Source: Isoptericola variabilis 225
GTDB lineage: Bacteria; Actinomycetota; Actinomycetes; Actinomycetales; Cellulomonadaceae
NCBI RefSeq assembly: GCF_000215105.1
Contig: NC_015588.1
Location: 124,001 to 188,000, forward strand
Length of the DNA stretch: 64,000 bases
Direction: 5' to 3'
The translations under genes and the position numbers were made by a program. Positions within the stretch are counted from its first letter, which is position 1. Each line of letters starts with the position of its first letter. This document shows, piece after piece, positions 46,666 through 54,579 of this stretch. The notes under the pieces are model-generated. The model ran no database searches. It was given only the letters and a program-made list of their open reading frames with translations, and had not been told where the DNA came from.

Positions 46666-47904
46666 TCAGACCTTGACGTCCACCCAGACCAGCCGGTGGT
46701 CGCTGCTCGGGAACGGGTACTCGCCCGTGAGCCGCGACAGCGGGTCCGAGCGCACCGGCCAGAACACCCCGGCGTCCCGCACCTGCAGGTTCTTCGACGG
46801 CAGCACGTAGTCGGCGCGCAGGTTGCCCGGCGCGTTGTCCGCGAAGTCGGCCGTGTCGTACGCGGGATCGCCCGTGTGCGCGGCGTTGGCGCCGCCCTGC
46901 AGCTCGGCCGCCTCGACGGCACCCTCCGACGTCGGCAGCGGGTCGGTGATGCGCGGGTGGCCGAGCAGCTGGTCGATCGCGACGTCGTACGAGTCGCCGT
47001 CGTGCGGGTCGGCGTTCTGGTCGCCCATGACGACGAACCGCGAGCCGGGCTTCAGCCCGCCGGTGCGGCCCTCGTCGTCGTAGATGTACGACGACGTCGG
47101 CCCGGCCGTCACGTAGTCCGCCCAGAAGCGGATCTCGTCGTGGTTGCGGCGCCCGTTGCGGTCCTCGGGACCGTCGAACGTCGGCGGGGTCGGGTGCGAC
47201 GCCAGCACGTGGACCGTCTTGTTGCCCACCTGCACCGGCACGTCCCAGTGCGACTTGCTCGACAGCCGGACGACCTCGAGCTCCTCCGGCGTGAACCAGT
47301 CGGCGGGCTCGGGCGTCGACGGGTCGTCCGGCAGCAGCGCGCCCGGCATGTCCTTCCACAGGAAGGTCTGGAACGTGCGGACCGCGTCGGTGTCGATCGG
47401 GTACTTCGACAGCACCGCCATGCCGTACTGCCCCTCGAACACGCCGAACCCGAACGCGTCGTCGCCGCCCCCGACCGTCCCGTCGTTGTTGAGGTCGAAC
47501 CCGCTCGGGATCCCGGTGTTCGACGGCGCGACGAACGCGTACGGGTACTCGACCGCCTCCGCGCCGCCCTGCGGAACCTCGAGGTAGTTCTCGCGGAACA
47601 GGTCGACCGCTCGGCCGCCCTCCACGTAGTCGAACTCGTTGAGCAGCACCACGTCCGGGTTCGCGCGCTGGATGATCTCCGCGACGGTCTGCGCCTGCGC
47701 GTTCTCGCCCGTCGCCAGGTCGGATTCGAGCTGGCCCTCGGCCGCGCGGTTGAGCGACAGGTTGTACGTCGCCACGCGCAGCTCGACCGGCTGCCCGACG
47801 GCGGCACGTGCGTCGGGTGCATCGGCGACCGCCGGTGCTCCTGCGGTCAGGGCGAGTGCAGCCGCGAGGGACGCAGCCGCAGCGGTTCGGAACGAGCGGG
47901 GCAT
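46666..47904 (-). CDS. Secreted endonuclease/exonuclease/phosphatase-family protein
   Basis: 412 residues. A Sec signal peptide (about residues 1-27, AxA before DAPDA) is followed by an EEP domain: LRVATYNLSLN, ANPDVVLLNEFDYV (metal-binding Glu), ASHPTPPTF, VVMGDQNADP, LRADYVLPS and the terminal SSDHRLVWVDV His. Members are extracellular nucleases, phosphodiesterases or sphingomyelinases. It also contains an inserted DLNNDGTVGGGDD loop like a calcium-binding repeat. GAGGAG precedes the ATG. Confidence 0.88.
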   Translation of the reverse strand: MPRSFRTAAAASLAAALALTAGAPAVADAPDARAAVGQPVELRVATYNLSLNRAAEGQLESDLATGENAQAQTVAEIIQRANPDVVLLNEFDYVEGGRAVDLFRENYLEVPQGGAEAVEYPYAFVAPSNTGIPSGFDLNNDGTVGGGDDAFGFGVFEGQYGMAVLSKYPIDTDAVRTFQTFLWKDMPGALLPDDPSTPEPADWFTPEELEVVRLSSKSHWDVPVQVGNKTVHVLASHPTPPTFDGPEDRNGRRNHDEIRFWADYVTAGPTSSYIYDDEGRTGGLKPGSRFVVMGDQNADPHDGDSYDVAIDQLLGHPRITDPLPTSEGAVEAAELQGGANAAHTGDPAYDTADFADNAPGNLRADYVLPSKNLQVRDAGVFWPVRSDPLSRLTGEYPFPSSDHRLVWVDVKV

Positions 47905-48010
47905 CGGGGCTCCTCGTCGAGTCGTGGGGTCTCCGCCGCGACCCTATGCAGACCGTCCGACACCCACCACGACGTCCAGGTGAACCCTGGCCGAAGTCTC
48001 GGCGGCGCAG

Positions 48011-48099
48011 CGCTACCTCGCGCCGTGCAGCGCTACTTCGCGGCGGGGGCGCTACGTCGGCGCGTGCCGCGCTACGTCGCGGACCGGCGCGCTACGTCG
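48011..48099 (-). repeat. 20-bp-period repeat array 6 (5 units)
   Basis: On the plus strand CGCTACCTCG at 48011, CGCTACTTCG at 48031 and CGCTACGTCG at 48050, 48070 and 48090. One interval is 19 bp, the others 20. All units point in the sense of the minus-strand DUF4334 remnant. The TAG of the last unit (48092-48094) would be that gene's stop if its 4-bp duplication were removed. Confidence 0.95.
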
Positions 48100-48398
48100 C
48101 GCGGGTGGTCATGCCCGCCCCGCGGACGCCGTCAAGCATCGCCTCCAGGCCGAACGCTTGCCCCGGCCCGAGCGCGCCGACGTCGCGCACCTCGCCGTGA
48201 CGCCGCTCCCGCCCGGCGGAGCACGAAGAAGAACGGCGCCGGCATGCCGCGCAGCTCCATGAGCCCGAGCACGGTGTGCTCGTCGACGCGCCGGAAGACG
48301 TCGTCGATCGGCAGCGCGTCGAAGAACGCCAGCGCCTCGGCCGAGGTCGTCCCGCTTCGCTGCAGCTCGACGAGCCGCTCCACCGCCGACCCGCTCAC
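48092..48398 (-). pseudogene. DUF4334-type gene with internal deletion and frameshift
   Basis: From the GTG at 48396-48398, [21 protein letters not shown] matches the N-terminus of GXWXG/DUF4334 proteins, but it passes directly into the C-terminal block [19 protein letters not shown] and [10 protein letters not shown], so the whole GxWxG core is missing; FDALP and the later YDALPI motif probably recombined. After VLRR a CGGGCGGG (48208-48215 on the plus strand as CCCGCCCG) looks like a 4-bp duplication. As it stands the frame ends at 48132; removing 4 bp restores well-biased codons to a TAG at 48092. Confidence 0.65.
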
Positions 48399-48790
48399 GG
48401 CCCGACGTCCCCGTCGACGTAGAACCACGTGCCGCCGTCGCGCACGAAGCGGCTGACCTCGTGGAGCCTCCCGCGCTCGCCGGTGGAGGCGTCGCGGAAG
48501 GAGGCGGCGAACTCGACCTCGCCGGCGTCGTCGAACGGGCCGCCGGCGCGCGTGGCGAGGACGTCGAGGCGCCGCCACACCTGGTCGGGGTCCAGCTCGA
48601 GCGACGAGGGGCGCGTGCTGGGGTGCCAGGTCGCCAGGAGGTAGCGGGCGTCGCCGACCGCGAACGCGCTGTAGCGCGAACGCATGAGCGCCTCCGCGGT
48701 GGCGGCCGTCCGCGCGCCGCGGTGCAGCGGGCCGCAGCAGGCGCCGTACGTCTCGCCGGACAGGCACGGGCAGCGGTCGGAGTCGTCCAC
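48395..48790 (-). CDS. YchJ-family SEC-C motif protein (UPF0225)
   Basis: 131 residues. N-terminal zinc-binding SEC-C motif [19 protein letters not shown] (residues 8-26), then the YchJ NTF2-like domain: [30 protein letters not shown] and [30 protein letters not shown]. Role unknown, possibly folding or secretion-linked. Its TGA overlaps the GTG of the DUF4334 remnant. Confidence 0.9.
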   Translation of the reverse strand: MDDSDRCPCLSGETYGACCGPLHRGARTAATAEALMRSRYSAFAVGDARYLLATWHPSTRPSSLELDPDQVWRRLDVLATRAGGPFDDAGEVEFAASFRDASTGERGRLHEVSRFVRDGGTWFYVDGDVGP

Positions 48791-48848
48791 GGGGCCATGC
48801 TTCCACCCGTGACGACGTCACGCCTGGACTTGGCCAGGACGGCGTCGA

Positions 48849-48880
48849 CGACGCCGTAGCGACGACGGGCTACGGCGTCG
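48849..48880 (-). terminator. MFS-gene terminator hairpin overlapping its stop codon
   Basis: A perfect 12-bp stem (48849-48860 with 48869-48880, CGACGCCGTAGC on the left) with an 8-nt loop. The MFS stop TAG (48870-48872) lies within the stem. Confidence 0.7.
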
Positions 48881-50117
48881 GTGCGCCCTTCGCGCCGAGC
48901 TCCTTCTCGACCTGCTCGACGGCGTGCTCCGCGAGCGACCTGAGCGGCGCGGTGAAGCGTTCCTCGAGCAGCGCGACGACGAGCGCGAGCAGCACCAGGC
49001 CGGCGCTCACGATCGGAACGGTCCGCACTCCGACGAGCGCGACGAGCCCGGCGCCGAGCGCCGACCCGCCGGCGATGCCGAGGTTGAAGATCGACGACGA
49101 CCAGGCCATGCCCATGTTGGTCGAGCGCGGGGACACGAGCATCACGCGGTGCGACAGCACGGGCGGGATCGTCGAGAACGCCATGCCGAACAGGGCGAGC
49201 GCGGCGACGGCCGCGACCGGCTGCTCGCCCAGCGCCCACAGCGCCACCTGCGCCCCGACCAGCACGGCGAGCGCCACGAGGAGCGCGCCGACGGGCCGGC
49301 GGTCGAGGAACCTCCCGACGATCACCGCGCCGGCCACGCCCGCGGCGCCCTGGATGAGCAGCAGGCGCGGGATGTCGGACTGCGTGTACCCGGCGACGTC
49401 GATGAGGTACTGCGTGACGAACGTGATGACGCCGAACGCGCCCGTGACGACGATGACCGTGATGGTGAGGTCGAAGCCGAAGCGGCGCGCGCTCGGGAAC
49501 GGTGCGCTGCTCGCGCCGCCCTGGGCCGGAGGCACCGTGGGGAAGAGCGCGAGGACCACGAGCGTCACGACGAGCGACAGGCCCGCCACCGCGAGGAACG
49601 TCACCCGCCAGGACGTGTGCTCGCCGAGCCAGGTGCCGAGCGGCACGCCGATGACGGGCGCGAGCGAGTTGCCGACGGCGAGCCGTGCCATGACCTTGCC
49701 GCGCACCAGGGGCGGGAAGAGGCCCGCCGTCGCCGGCACGACCGCGACCCAGAACAGCGCCTGCGCGCCCGCGGTGACGAGCCGCGCGGCGAGGAGCTGC
49801 TCGTAGCTCGGCGCGAGCGCGGCCCACAGGGTCGAGACCGCGGCCAGGCCGGCGCACGCGGACAGCACCCAGCGCCGCGGGATCGTCCGGGTCCAGTGCG
49901 CGAGCGGCACGGACGCCACGAGGACGACGAGCGCGTAGCCCGTCACGAGCAGGCCGATCTGCGACGTCGAGCGCCCCAGGTCCGGCGCCATGAGGGTGAG
50001 CAGGCCGGACGGCAGCGACTCGACGGTGACGAACAGGAACGTCGACAGCGCCATCGCGACGAGGATGATCGTCGCGCGGCGCTGGTCCACGGGGAGCGAG
50101 GTGAGGGGCGTCTTCAT
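48870..50117 (-). CDS. MFS drug/sugar efflux transporter (DHA1, AraJ-like)
   Basis: 415 residues, twelve membrane helices. MFS motif A-like segment VASVPLAHWTRTIPRRWVL follows TM2; LLVTGYALVVL and LAPVIGVPLGTWLGEHTSWR (motif C region) point to the DHA1 antiporter family. Substrate unknown. The ATG at 50115-50117 lies only 2 bp from a perfect 15-bp palindrome (50120-50134) that overlaps the -10 TAGAAT, so repression by a dedicated regulator is likely; none is encoded next to it. Confidence 0.85.
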   Translation of the reverse strand: MKTPLTSLPVDQRRATIILVAMALSTFLFVTVESLPSGLLTLMAPDLGRSTSQIGLLVTGYALVVLVASVPLAHWTRTIPRRWVLSACAGLAAVSTLWAALAPSYEQLLAARLVTAGAQALFWVAVVPATAGLFPPLVRGKVMARLAVGNSLAPVIGVPLGTWLGEHTSWRVTFLAVAGLSLVVTLVVLALFPTVPPAQGGASSAPFPSARRFGFDLTITVIVVTGAFGVITFVTQYLIDVAGYTQSDIPRLLLIQGAAGVAGAVIVGRFLDRRPVGALLVALAVLVGAQVALWALGEQPVAAVAALALFGMAFSTIPPVLSHRVMLVSPRSTNMGMAWSSSIFNLGIAGGSALGAGLVALVGVRTVPIVSAGLVLLALVVALLEERFTAPLRSLAEHAVEQVEKELGAKGAPTP

Positions 50118-50119
50118 GG

Positions 50120-50134
50120 GAATCGAAACGATTC
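50120..50134. promoter_or_regulatory. Perfect palindromic operator before the MFS gene
   Basis: GAATCGAAACGATTC is a 6-3-6 perfect inverted repeat directly ahead of the start codon and overlapping a minus-strand -10 TAGAAT (50136-50131). A repressor bound here would block both promoter escape and, in RNA, the leader. Confidence 0.6.
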
Positions 50135-50200
50135 TAGTCCCGAGTTGTCAGGCTCACGCCGCGGTATCCACGGGCCTGGCCCTGACAGCTCGCCAGGGAG

Positions 50201-50536
50201 TCACGCCGACCGCGGCGTGTACATGATGATCGCGACGCCGAGCAGGCACACGAGTGCGCCGACGACGTCCCACCGGTCGGGCCGGAACCCGTCGACGACC
50301 ATGCCCCACACGAGCGACCCGGCGACGAACACCCCGCCGTAGGCGGCGAGGATGCGCCCGAAGTGGGCGTCGGGCTGGAACGTCGCGAACGCGCCGTACA
50401 TCCCGAGCGCGATGACGCCGGCCCCGACCCAGATCCAGCCGCGGTGCTCGCGGATGCCCTGCCAGACGAGCCACGCGCCGCCGATCTCGAACAGCGCGGC
50501 GGCGGCGAAGAGCGCGACGGAGCGGAGGATGAGCAC
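50201..50536 (-). CDS. YnfA-family (UPF0060) membrane protein
   Basis: 111 residues, four membrane helices, standard YnfA length. [22 protein letters not shown] at the start, [47 protein letters not shown] in the middle and a final MYTPR. SMR-like; drug efflux has been reported for some members. The GTG at 50534-50536 has GGGAGG 5 nt upstream and gives the family N-terminus. Confidence 0.9.
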   Translation of the reverse strand: MLILRSVALFAAAALFEIGGAWLVWQGIREHRGWIWVGAGVIALGMYGAFATFQPDAHFGRILAAYGGVFVAGSLVWGMVVDGFRPDRWDVVGALVCLLGVAIIMYTPRSA

Positions 50537-50591
50537 GGAGACCTCCCGGTGGAGCAGTGCGGCTGACGCTACGAGGATGCCCCACCGCACT

Positions 50592-50597
50592 TACGCT
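50592..50597 (+). promoter_or_regulatory. -10 element of a probable leaderless promoter
   Basis: TACGCT ends 6 nt before the GTG at 50604, the same hexamer as upstream of ptrB. Confidence 0.55.
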
Positions 50598-50603
50598 CGG
50601 AGC

Positions 50604-51605
50604 GTGCCCACGCTGCTGGAGATCGCCGACGAGCTCTACGGCCTCGACCCCGGGGAGTTCATCGGCGCCCGCGACGCGCGCGTCAAGGAGCTGCGGGACG
50701 CCGGCGACGACGGCCTGGCGCGCGAGGTCAAGGCGCTGCGCAAGCCGTCGACGGCGGCCTGGGTCGTCGACCTGCTCGTGCGGCAGGAGACCGACCAGGT
50801 CGAGCAGGTCATCGACCTCGGCGCGCAGTTCCGCGAGGCGCAGCAGGGCATGGACGCCAAGCAGCTGCGCGAGCTCACCGCGCAGCGGCGCCGGCTGACC
50901 GCCGCGGTCACGGCCCGTGCGCGGGCGCTCGCGGAGGAGCACGACGTCGCGGTGAGCGACGCCGTGGCGACGCAGGTCGAGGCGACGCTCACGGCCGCGA
51001 TGATCGACCCCGACGCCGCCCGAGCGGTCCGCAGCGGGCTGCTCGTCGGCACGCTCGAGGCCACGGGGTTCGCGCCGGTCGACGCCGCGAGCGCCGTCGC
51101 CGCCCCCGACGCGCTCGGCTTCGAGCCGCTGCCCGACGACGGCACGCCGCGCCGGCACCTGCGTGCCGTCCCCGACCTGCCCGACGGCGGCACTCGCGCG
51201 CGCTCGACGGCTCGCGGCGCGGCGGCGGGCAAGACCAAGGGCGCCGAGGCGAAGGAGTCACGGGAGGAGCGGCGCGAGCGCGAGGCGCGCGAGGCGGCGG
51301 CACGTGCGCTGGAGGAGGCGCGCGAGGAGCTCGCCGAGTTCGAGGAGGACGTCACCGCCGCGGAGCAGGAGCGGGACGAGGCCGAGGCGGAGGTCAGCCG
51401 GCTCGAGGACGAGGTGAGCGCGGTGGAGGACGAGCGCGAGGAGCTGCGCCGTCGTCTCGCGGAGCTGGACGACCAGGCCCGCCGGCTCGAGGCCGACCTG
51501 CGCGGGGCGGTCAAGGTGCGCAAGCGGGCCGAGCGGACGCTCGCGGATGCGACCCGCCGCCGCGACGAGGCGGCCGACCAGGTCCGCGAGCTGGAGGCGG
51601 ACTGA
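50604..51605 (+). CDS. Coiled-coil hypothetical protein
   Basis: 333 residues. The first about 150 are helical (ADELYGLDPGEFIGARDARVKEL, KALRKPSTAAWVVDLLVR, RRRLTAAVTARARALAEEH), then a Pro/Gly linker, then a charged coiled coil of about 120 residues rich in Glu, Arg and Ala to the C-terminus. No signal or membrane segment. I recall similar proteins as uncharacterised in many actinobacteria. The GTG start is supported by a -10 hexamer. Confidence 0.75.
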   Translation: MPTLLEIADELYGLDPGEFIGARDARVKELRDAGDDGLAREVKALRKPSTAAWVVDLLVRQETDQVEQVIDLGAQFREAQQGMDAKQLRELTAQRRRLTAAVTARARALAEEHDVAVSDAVATQVEATLTAAMIDPDAARAVRSGLLVGTLEATGFAPVDAASAVAAPDALGFEPLPDDGTPRRHLRAVPDLPDGGTRARSTARGAAAGKTKGAEAKESREERREREAREAAARALEEAREELAEFEEDVTAAEQERDEAEAEVSRLEDEVSAVEDEREELRRRLAELDDQARRLEADLRGAVKVRKRAERTLADATRRRDEAADQVRELEAD

Positions 51606-51756
51606 GCGCGGGACCACCCCATCCTGTGCGCCGAACCTCAAGGGCGGAACTCGGGTTCACCCGGTGCCCGACGCAATTTCACCCGTGAGGCAGACAATCA
51701 GGGAGAAGCGGGCAGATAGCATCAACATCGTCCCTGCTGCATCACCGAAGGTTGGC

Positions 51757-52392
51757 ATGTCTCCCATCCGTAGCCTGGCTCTCGTCCCGTTACTGGCGCT
51801 CATCGCGTTGACCGCAGCTTGTGGAGGTACGACGCCCGCTGAGTCGTCCGCCTCGACAACGTCTGCCGCTGAGGCGTCGGAGCCTCCAGCCGCGTCGGTT
51901 GACGAGGGCCTGTTCAACGTCGATATCACCCTGCGGCGCGACCTCGTGGACCCTGAAGGGGTACAGACGGACGAAGAAATCCTCGCAGCCTTCGACGACG
52001 AGCCGGGCGTTACCGCCGTCGTGAACCCCGACAAGACCCTCACCCTGTCGATGTCCAAGGATCGTCAGGGCGAGATGCTCGACGAGATGCGCACGTCGAT
52101 GAAGGAATCTCTCGCCGACCTCGCGGATGATCCCGAGAACTCGTTCACCGCCATCGAGGCGGACGACGACTTCACCACCTTCACGGTCAAGGTTGACGGG
52201 ACGAAGTACAACGTGCTCGAAGAGTTCTACGCTTTCGGGCTGTACATCCAGGGCGGCTTGTTCCAGCAGCTCGCTGGCGTCGCCGCGGACGACGTGGACG
52301 TTGAGGTCGCTTTCGTCGACGACAAGTCCGGTGAGGAGTTGGGCAGGTCCTCCCTGGCGGAGACGCTCGCTTCAAACAGCGGTACGTCGTAA
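51757..52392 (+). CDS. Hypothetical lipoprotein
   Basis: 211 residues. Signal peptide with lipobox LTAACGG (Cys about residue 22), Ser/Thr/Ala linker to about residue 45, then an unrecognised domain with FNVDITLRRDLVDPEGVQTDEEI, TAVVNPDKTLTLSMSKDRQ and EFYAFGLYIQGGLFQQLAG. AAGG lies just ahead of the ATG. Codon bias and GC are weaker than in neighbours, which suggests an accessory gene. Confidence 0.75.
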   Translation: MSPIRSLALVPLLALIALTAACGGTTPAESSASTTSAAEASEPPAASVDEGLFNVDITLRRDLVDPEGVQTDEEILAAFDDEPGVTAVVNPDKTLTLSMSKDRQGEMLDEMRTSMKESLADLADDPENSFTAIEADDDFTTFTVKVDGTKYNVLEEFYAFGLYIQGGLFQQLAGVAADDVDVEVAFVDDKSGEELGRSSLAETLASNSGTS

Positions 52393-52816
52393 GTCAGGTT
52401 GTAAAGCGTTGATCATGCCTGGCACAGCCCGCCGGCTCTGAGGCCTCGGCCCGCGCGGCGTCTCGCCTTCGCAAAACGTGACACGTGCTTGCGGCCTCCG
52501 TCACACGATGTGTCAGGCGGGTTGGGCACGGGCCGTCACGACGGCGGATTCCCGTCGTGCGTCTGGAGCGCTGGACCCACAAAGGCGCGCCGGCGTGGGC
52601 CGACTCGCGGCCGCGGCGATCCGCAATAGCCATCGATCCATTGTGCAGACGTACTTGGACCTGGCCACAGTCCAGGACATGCGCAGCGCCCTCCCCGATT
52701 TCACCCGCTTGGGCATCGCGACAAATGGTTGCCATGGGGAAGCATTGGCAACGCACCTGCACACCAGGACTAGGCCCGCAGTCGGGCGGTGTCCAGCATC
52801 GAGAGAGGCGCAATAT

Positions 52817-53539
52817 ATGCGTAAGGTCACTGGGATGCTCGCCGGGATGGCGCTCGCGCTCGGGTCGGCGTCGTGCGCCGTGGGGGACGCACCCGTCGAG
52901 GCGCAAGCACCCGCCACGGAGCCCGCAGCGGTGACTCCGGATGCCGAACCGACCGAGACACAGACACCCGAAGAGGAGCCCACGCCCGAGCCCGAGGTCT
53001 CGATTTCATACACGGGCTGGGTCGAAAGCGAAGGCGGGGAGTACTCATATGGGGTCGTGATCCTCGACAACCCGAACGAGGGCATGGGCTACGAGGCCGG
53101 GCAGTTCGAGATCAGCGCGCTGGACAAGGACGGCACGATCCTCGACACGACCCAAGAGTACGGGACGGTTCTGCCGGGCCAGCAGTTCGCGCTCCATGCG
53201 ATGTTCGAGGCCGACGCCAGTGAGATCGTCGACCTTGAGGTGCGCGGACCGATGTCAATGGACGACCTCTCCGACGCGGGGACGATCGAGGTGTCCGACG
53301 TCGAGGTAACGCACGACGAATGGTCGAGCAGGATCACCGGCACCCTGAGCGGCAACTTCGCCGAGGACCTGGAGAGCGTGCGGGTCATCGCGGTGGTCCG
53401 GAACGGCACGGACCTTGTGGCGGTCGAGTGGACCTACGTCGACCGACTGAAGTCCGGCGGCAAGTCGAAGTTCACCATCGACACGTTCGACAAGCCCGCC
53501 TTCGACGCCGGCCAGGTGGACATTTTCACTCTGCTCTGA
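52817..53539 (+). CDS. Hypothetical lipoprotein with FxLYD-like domain
   Basis: 240 residues. Lipobox GSASCAV (Cys about residue 20), a Glu/Pro/Thr linker, then beta-rich sequence: GVVILDNPNEGMGYEAGQFEISALDKDGTILDTT, LPGQQFALHAMFEADAS and VRVIAVVRNGTDLVAVEW, a pattern like tandem FxLYD domains of secreted proteins. GAGAGAGGCG precedes the ATG. The 424-bp gap upstream (52393-52816) has no convincing gene. GC is lower than average. Confidence 0.72.
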   Translation: MRKVTGMLAGMALALGSASCAVGDAPVEAQAPATEPAAVTPDAEPTETQTPEEEPTPEPEVSISYTGWVESEGGEYSYGVVILDNPNEGMGYEAGQFEISALDKDGTILDTTQEYGTVLPGQQFALHAMFEADASEIVDLEVRGPMSMDDLSDAGTIEVSDVEVTHDEWSSRITGTLSGNFAEDLESVRVIAVVRNGTDLVAVEWTYVDRLKSGGKSKFTIDTFDKPAFDAGQVDIFTLL

Positions 53540-53559
53540 TGCCACCTCTGAGCAGAGTG
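53527..53559 (+). terminator. Terminator hairpin overlapping the lipoprotein stop
   Basis: CACTCTGCTC (53527-53536) and its exact reverse complement at 53550-53559 enclose 13 nt that include the TGA stop. The remaining gap to 53751 between the convergent genes holds no gene. Confidence 0.6.
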
Positions 53560-53751
53560 CCGGACGCGACAGGACCACCAGCAGGGGCCGTCTGCGGTGG
53601 CCCTATCGTGTGACGGGCCCGACTGCGCGCGGCGCAGCGCGTCCCCCGGTGCTGGCCGCGACGTGTGCGGTCGGACCCGTTCGAGCTGACCTCGGACGCG
53701 GCCTAAGCGGCAATGTTGGGCCTCGAGGTCTGTTCCGGAAGCATGGTCAGT

Positions 53752-54579
53752 TCAGTCGCCCACTTCCTCCACCGCGGCGGCACTCACCGCGGCTTCGTCG
53801 CTCCGGACCTTGGCGGCGAGGGTCTCGAGCAGCTCCACCGCGTCGGCGTCGGGCTCGACGCCGACCGGCGTCACCGTGCCGACCGCGACGAACGCGTCAC
53901 CGGTGACCGTCGCGACGCCGACGACTTCCAGCCGCTCGCCGGACTCGTCGACCACGACCACCCGGTTGCCCATGTAACCGATCGGGCCCGTGTGGAACGG
54001 TTCTCCGGCATGAATCCGACGGCTCCGCTCGTCGTACGTCAGGGTGTCACCGATCGCTTCGTGCTCGAGCACGCCGGCCGTCCGCTCGGCGTACCACTCG
54101 TCCATCGCTGTCACCCGCGTCTGATAGCTCCACAAGCTCGCCCGGTTGTCGAGAAGCGTCCCGTCCGCGAGGGCGCCGGCGAAGGAGAAGACGTCGGTGT
54201 CGCCGACACGTACCCCGTTGAGGCACCACGTGGCCGCATCCGGCGTACCGCGCGTCTCGACCCACAGGGAGGAGAAGGGAAGCTCGCGGATCACGTGCTC
54301 GAGCCCGGGCGTCTCCCACGGGTCGATCGCGTCGACCCAGCTCCAGCGTGACAACCATGCTTCCTGTGCCGGGAGCGCGGTGGCGGTCCCCTCGGGGAAG
54401 TCGTCGACCGTGATCGCCCACGGCTCCGGCGTCCAGACGAGGATCCGCTCCATCCGGCGCTCGTGCGACCACCGCTCCCACGCAGGCCCGAGCCCGTTGA
54501 ACATGACCCAGACGATCATGGTGACCAGGACGATCGCCGCGGGCATGTAGACGGCCGGGTCTGTCAGGTACTTCTTCAC
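53752..54579 (-). CDS. Membrane-anchored hypothetical protein of the WXG100-like operon
   Basis: 275 residues: a short N-terminus, one membrane helix (about residues 12-32) and an extracytoplasmic domain beginning RWSHERRMERILVWTPEPW. Features include EHVIRELPFSSLWVETRG, a single Cys in TWCLNGVRV and a beta-rich end (GDAFVAVGTVTPVG). No family recognised. The ATG overlaps the stop of the 712-residue gene upstream (4 bp), so it belongs to the same operon; it could be a chaperone, anchor or immunity factor. Confidence 0.7.
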   Translation of the reverse strand: MKKYLTDPAVYMPAAIVLVTMIVWVMFNGLGPAWERWSHERRMERILVWTPEPWAITVDDFPEGTATALPAQEAWLSRWSWVDAIDPWETPGLEHVIRELPFSSLWVETRGTPDAATWCLNGVRVGDTDVFSFAGALADGTLLDNRASLWSYQTRVTAMDEWYAERTAGVLEHEAIGDTLTYDERSRRIHAGEPFHTGPIGYMGNRVVVVDESGERLEVVGVATVTGDAFVAVGTVTPVGVEPDADAVELLETLAAKVRSDEAAVSAAAVEEVGD

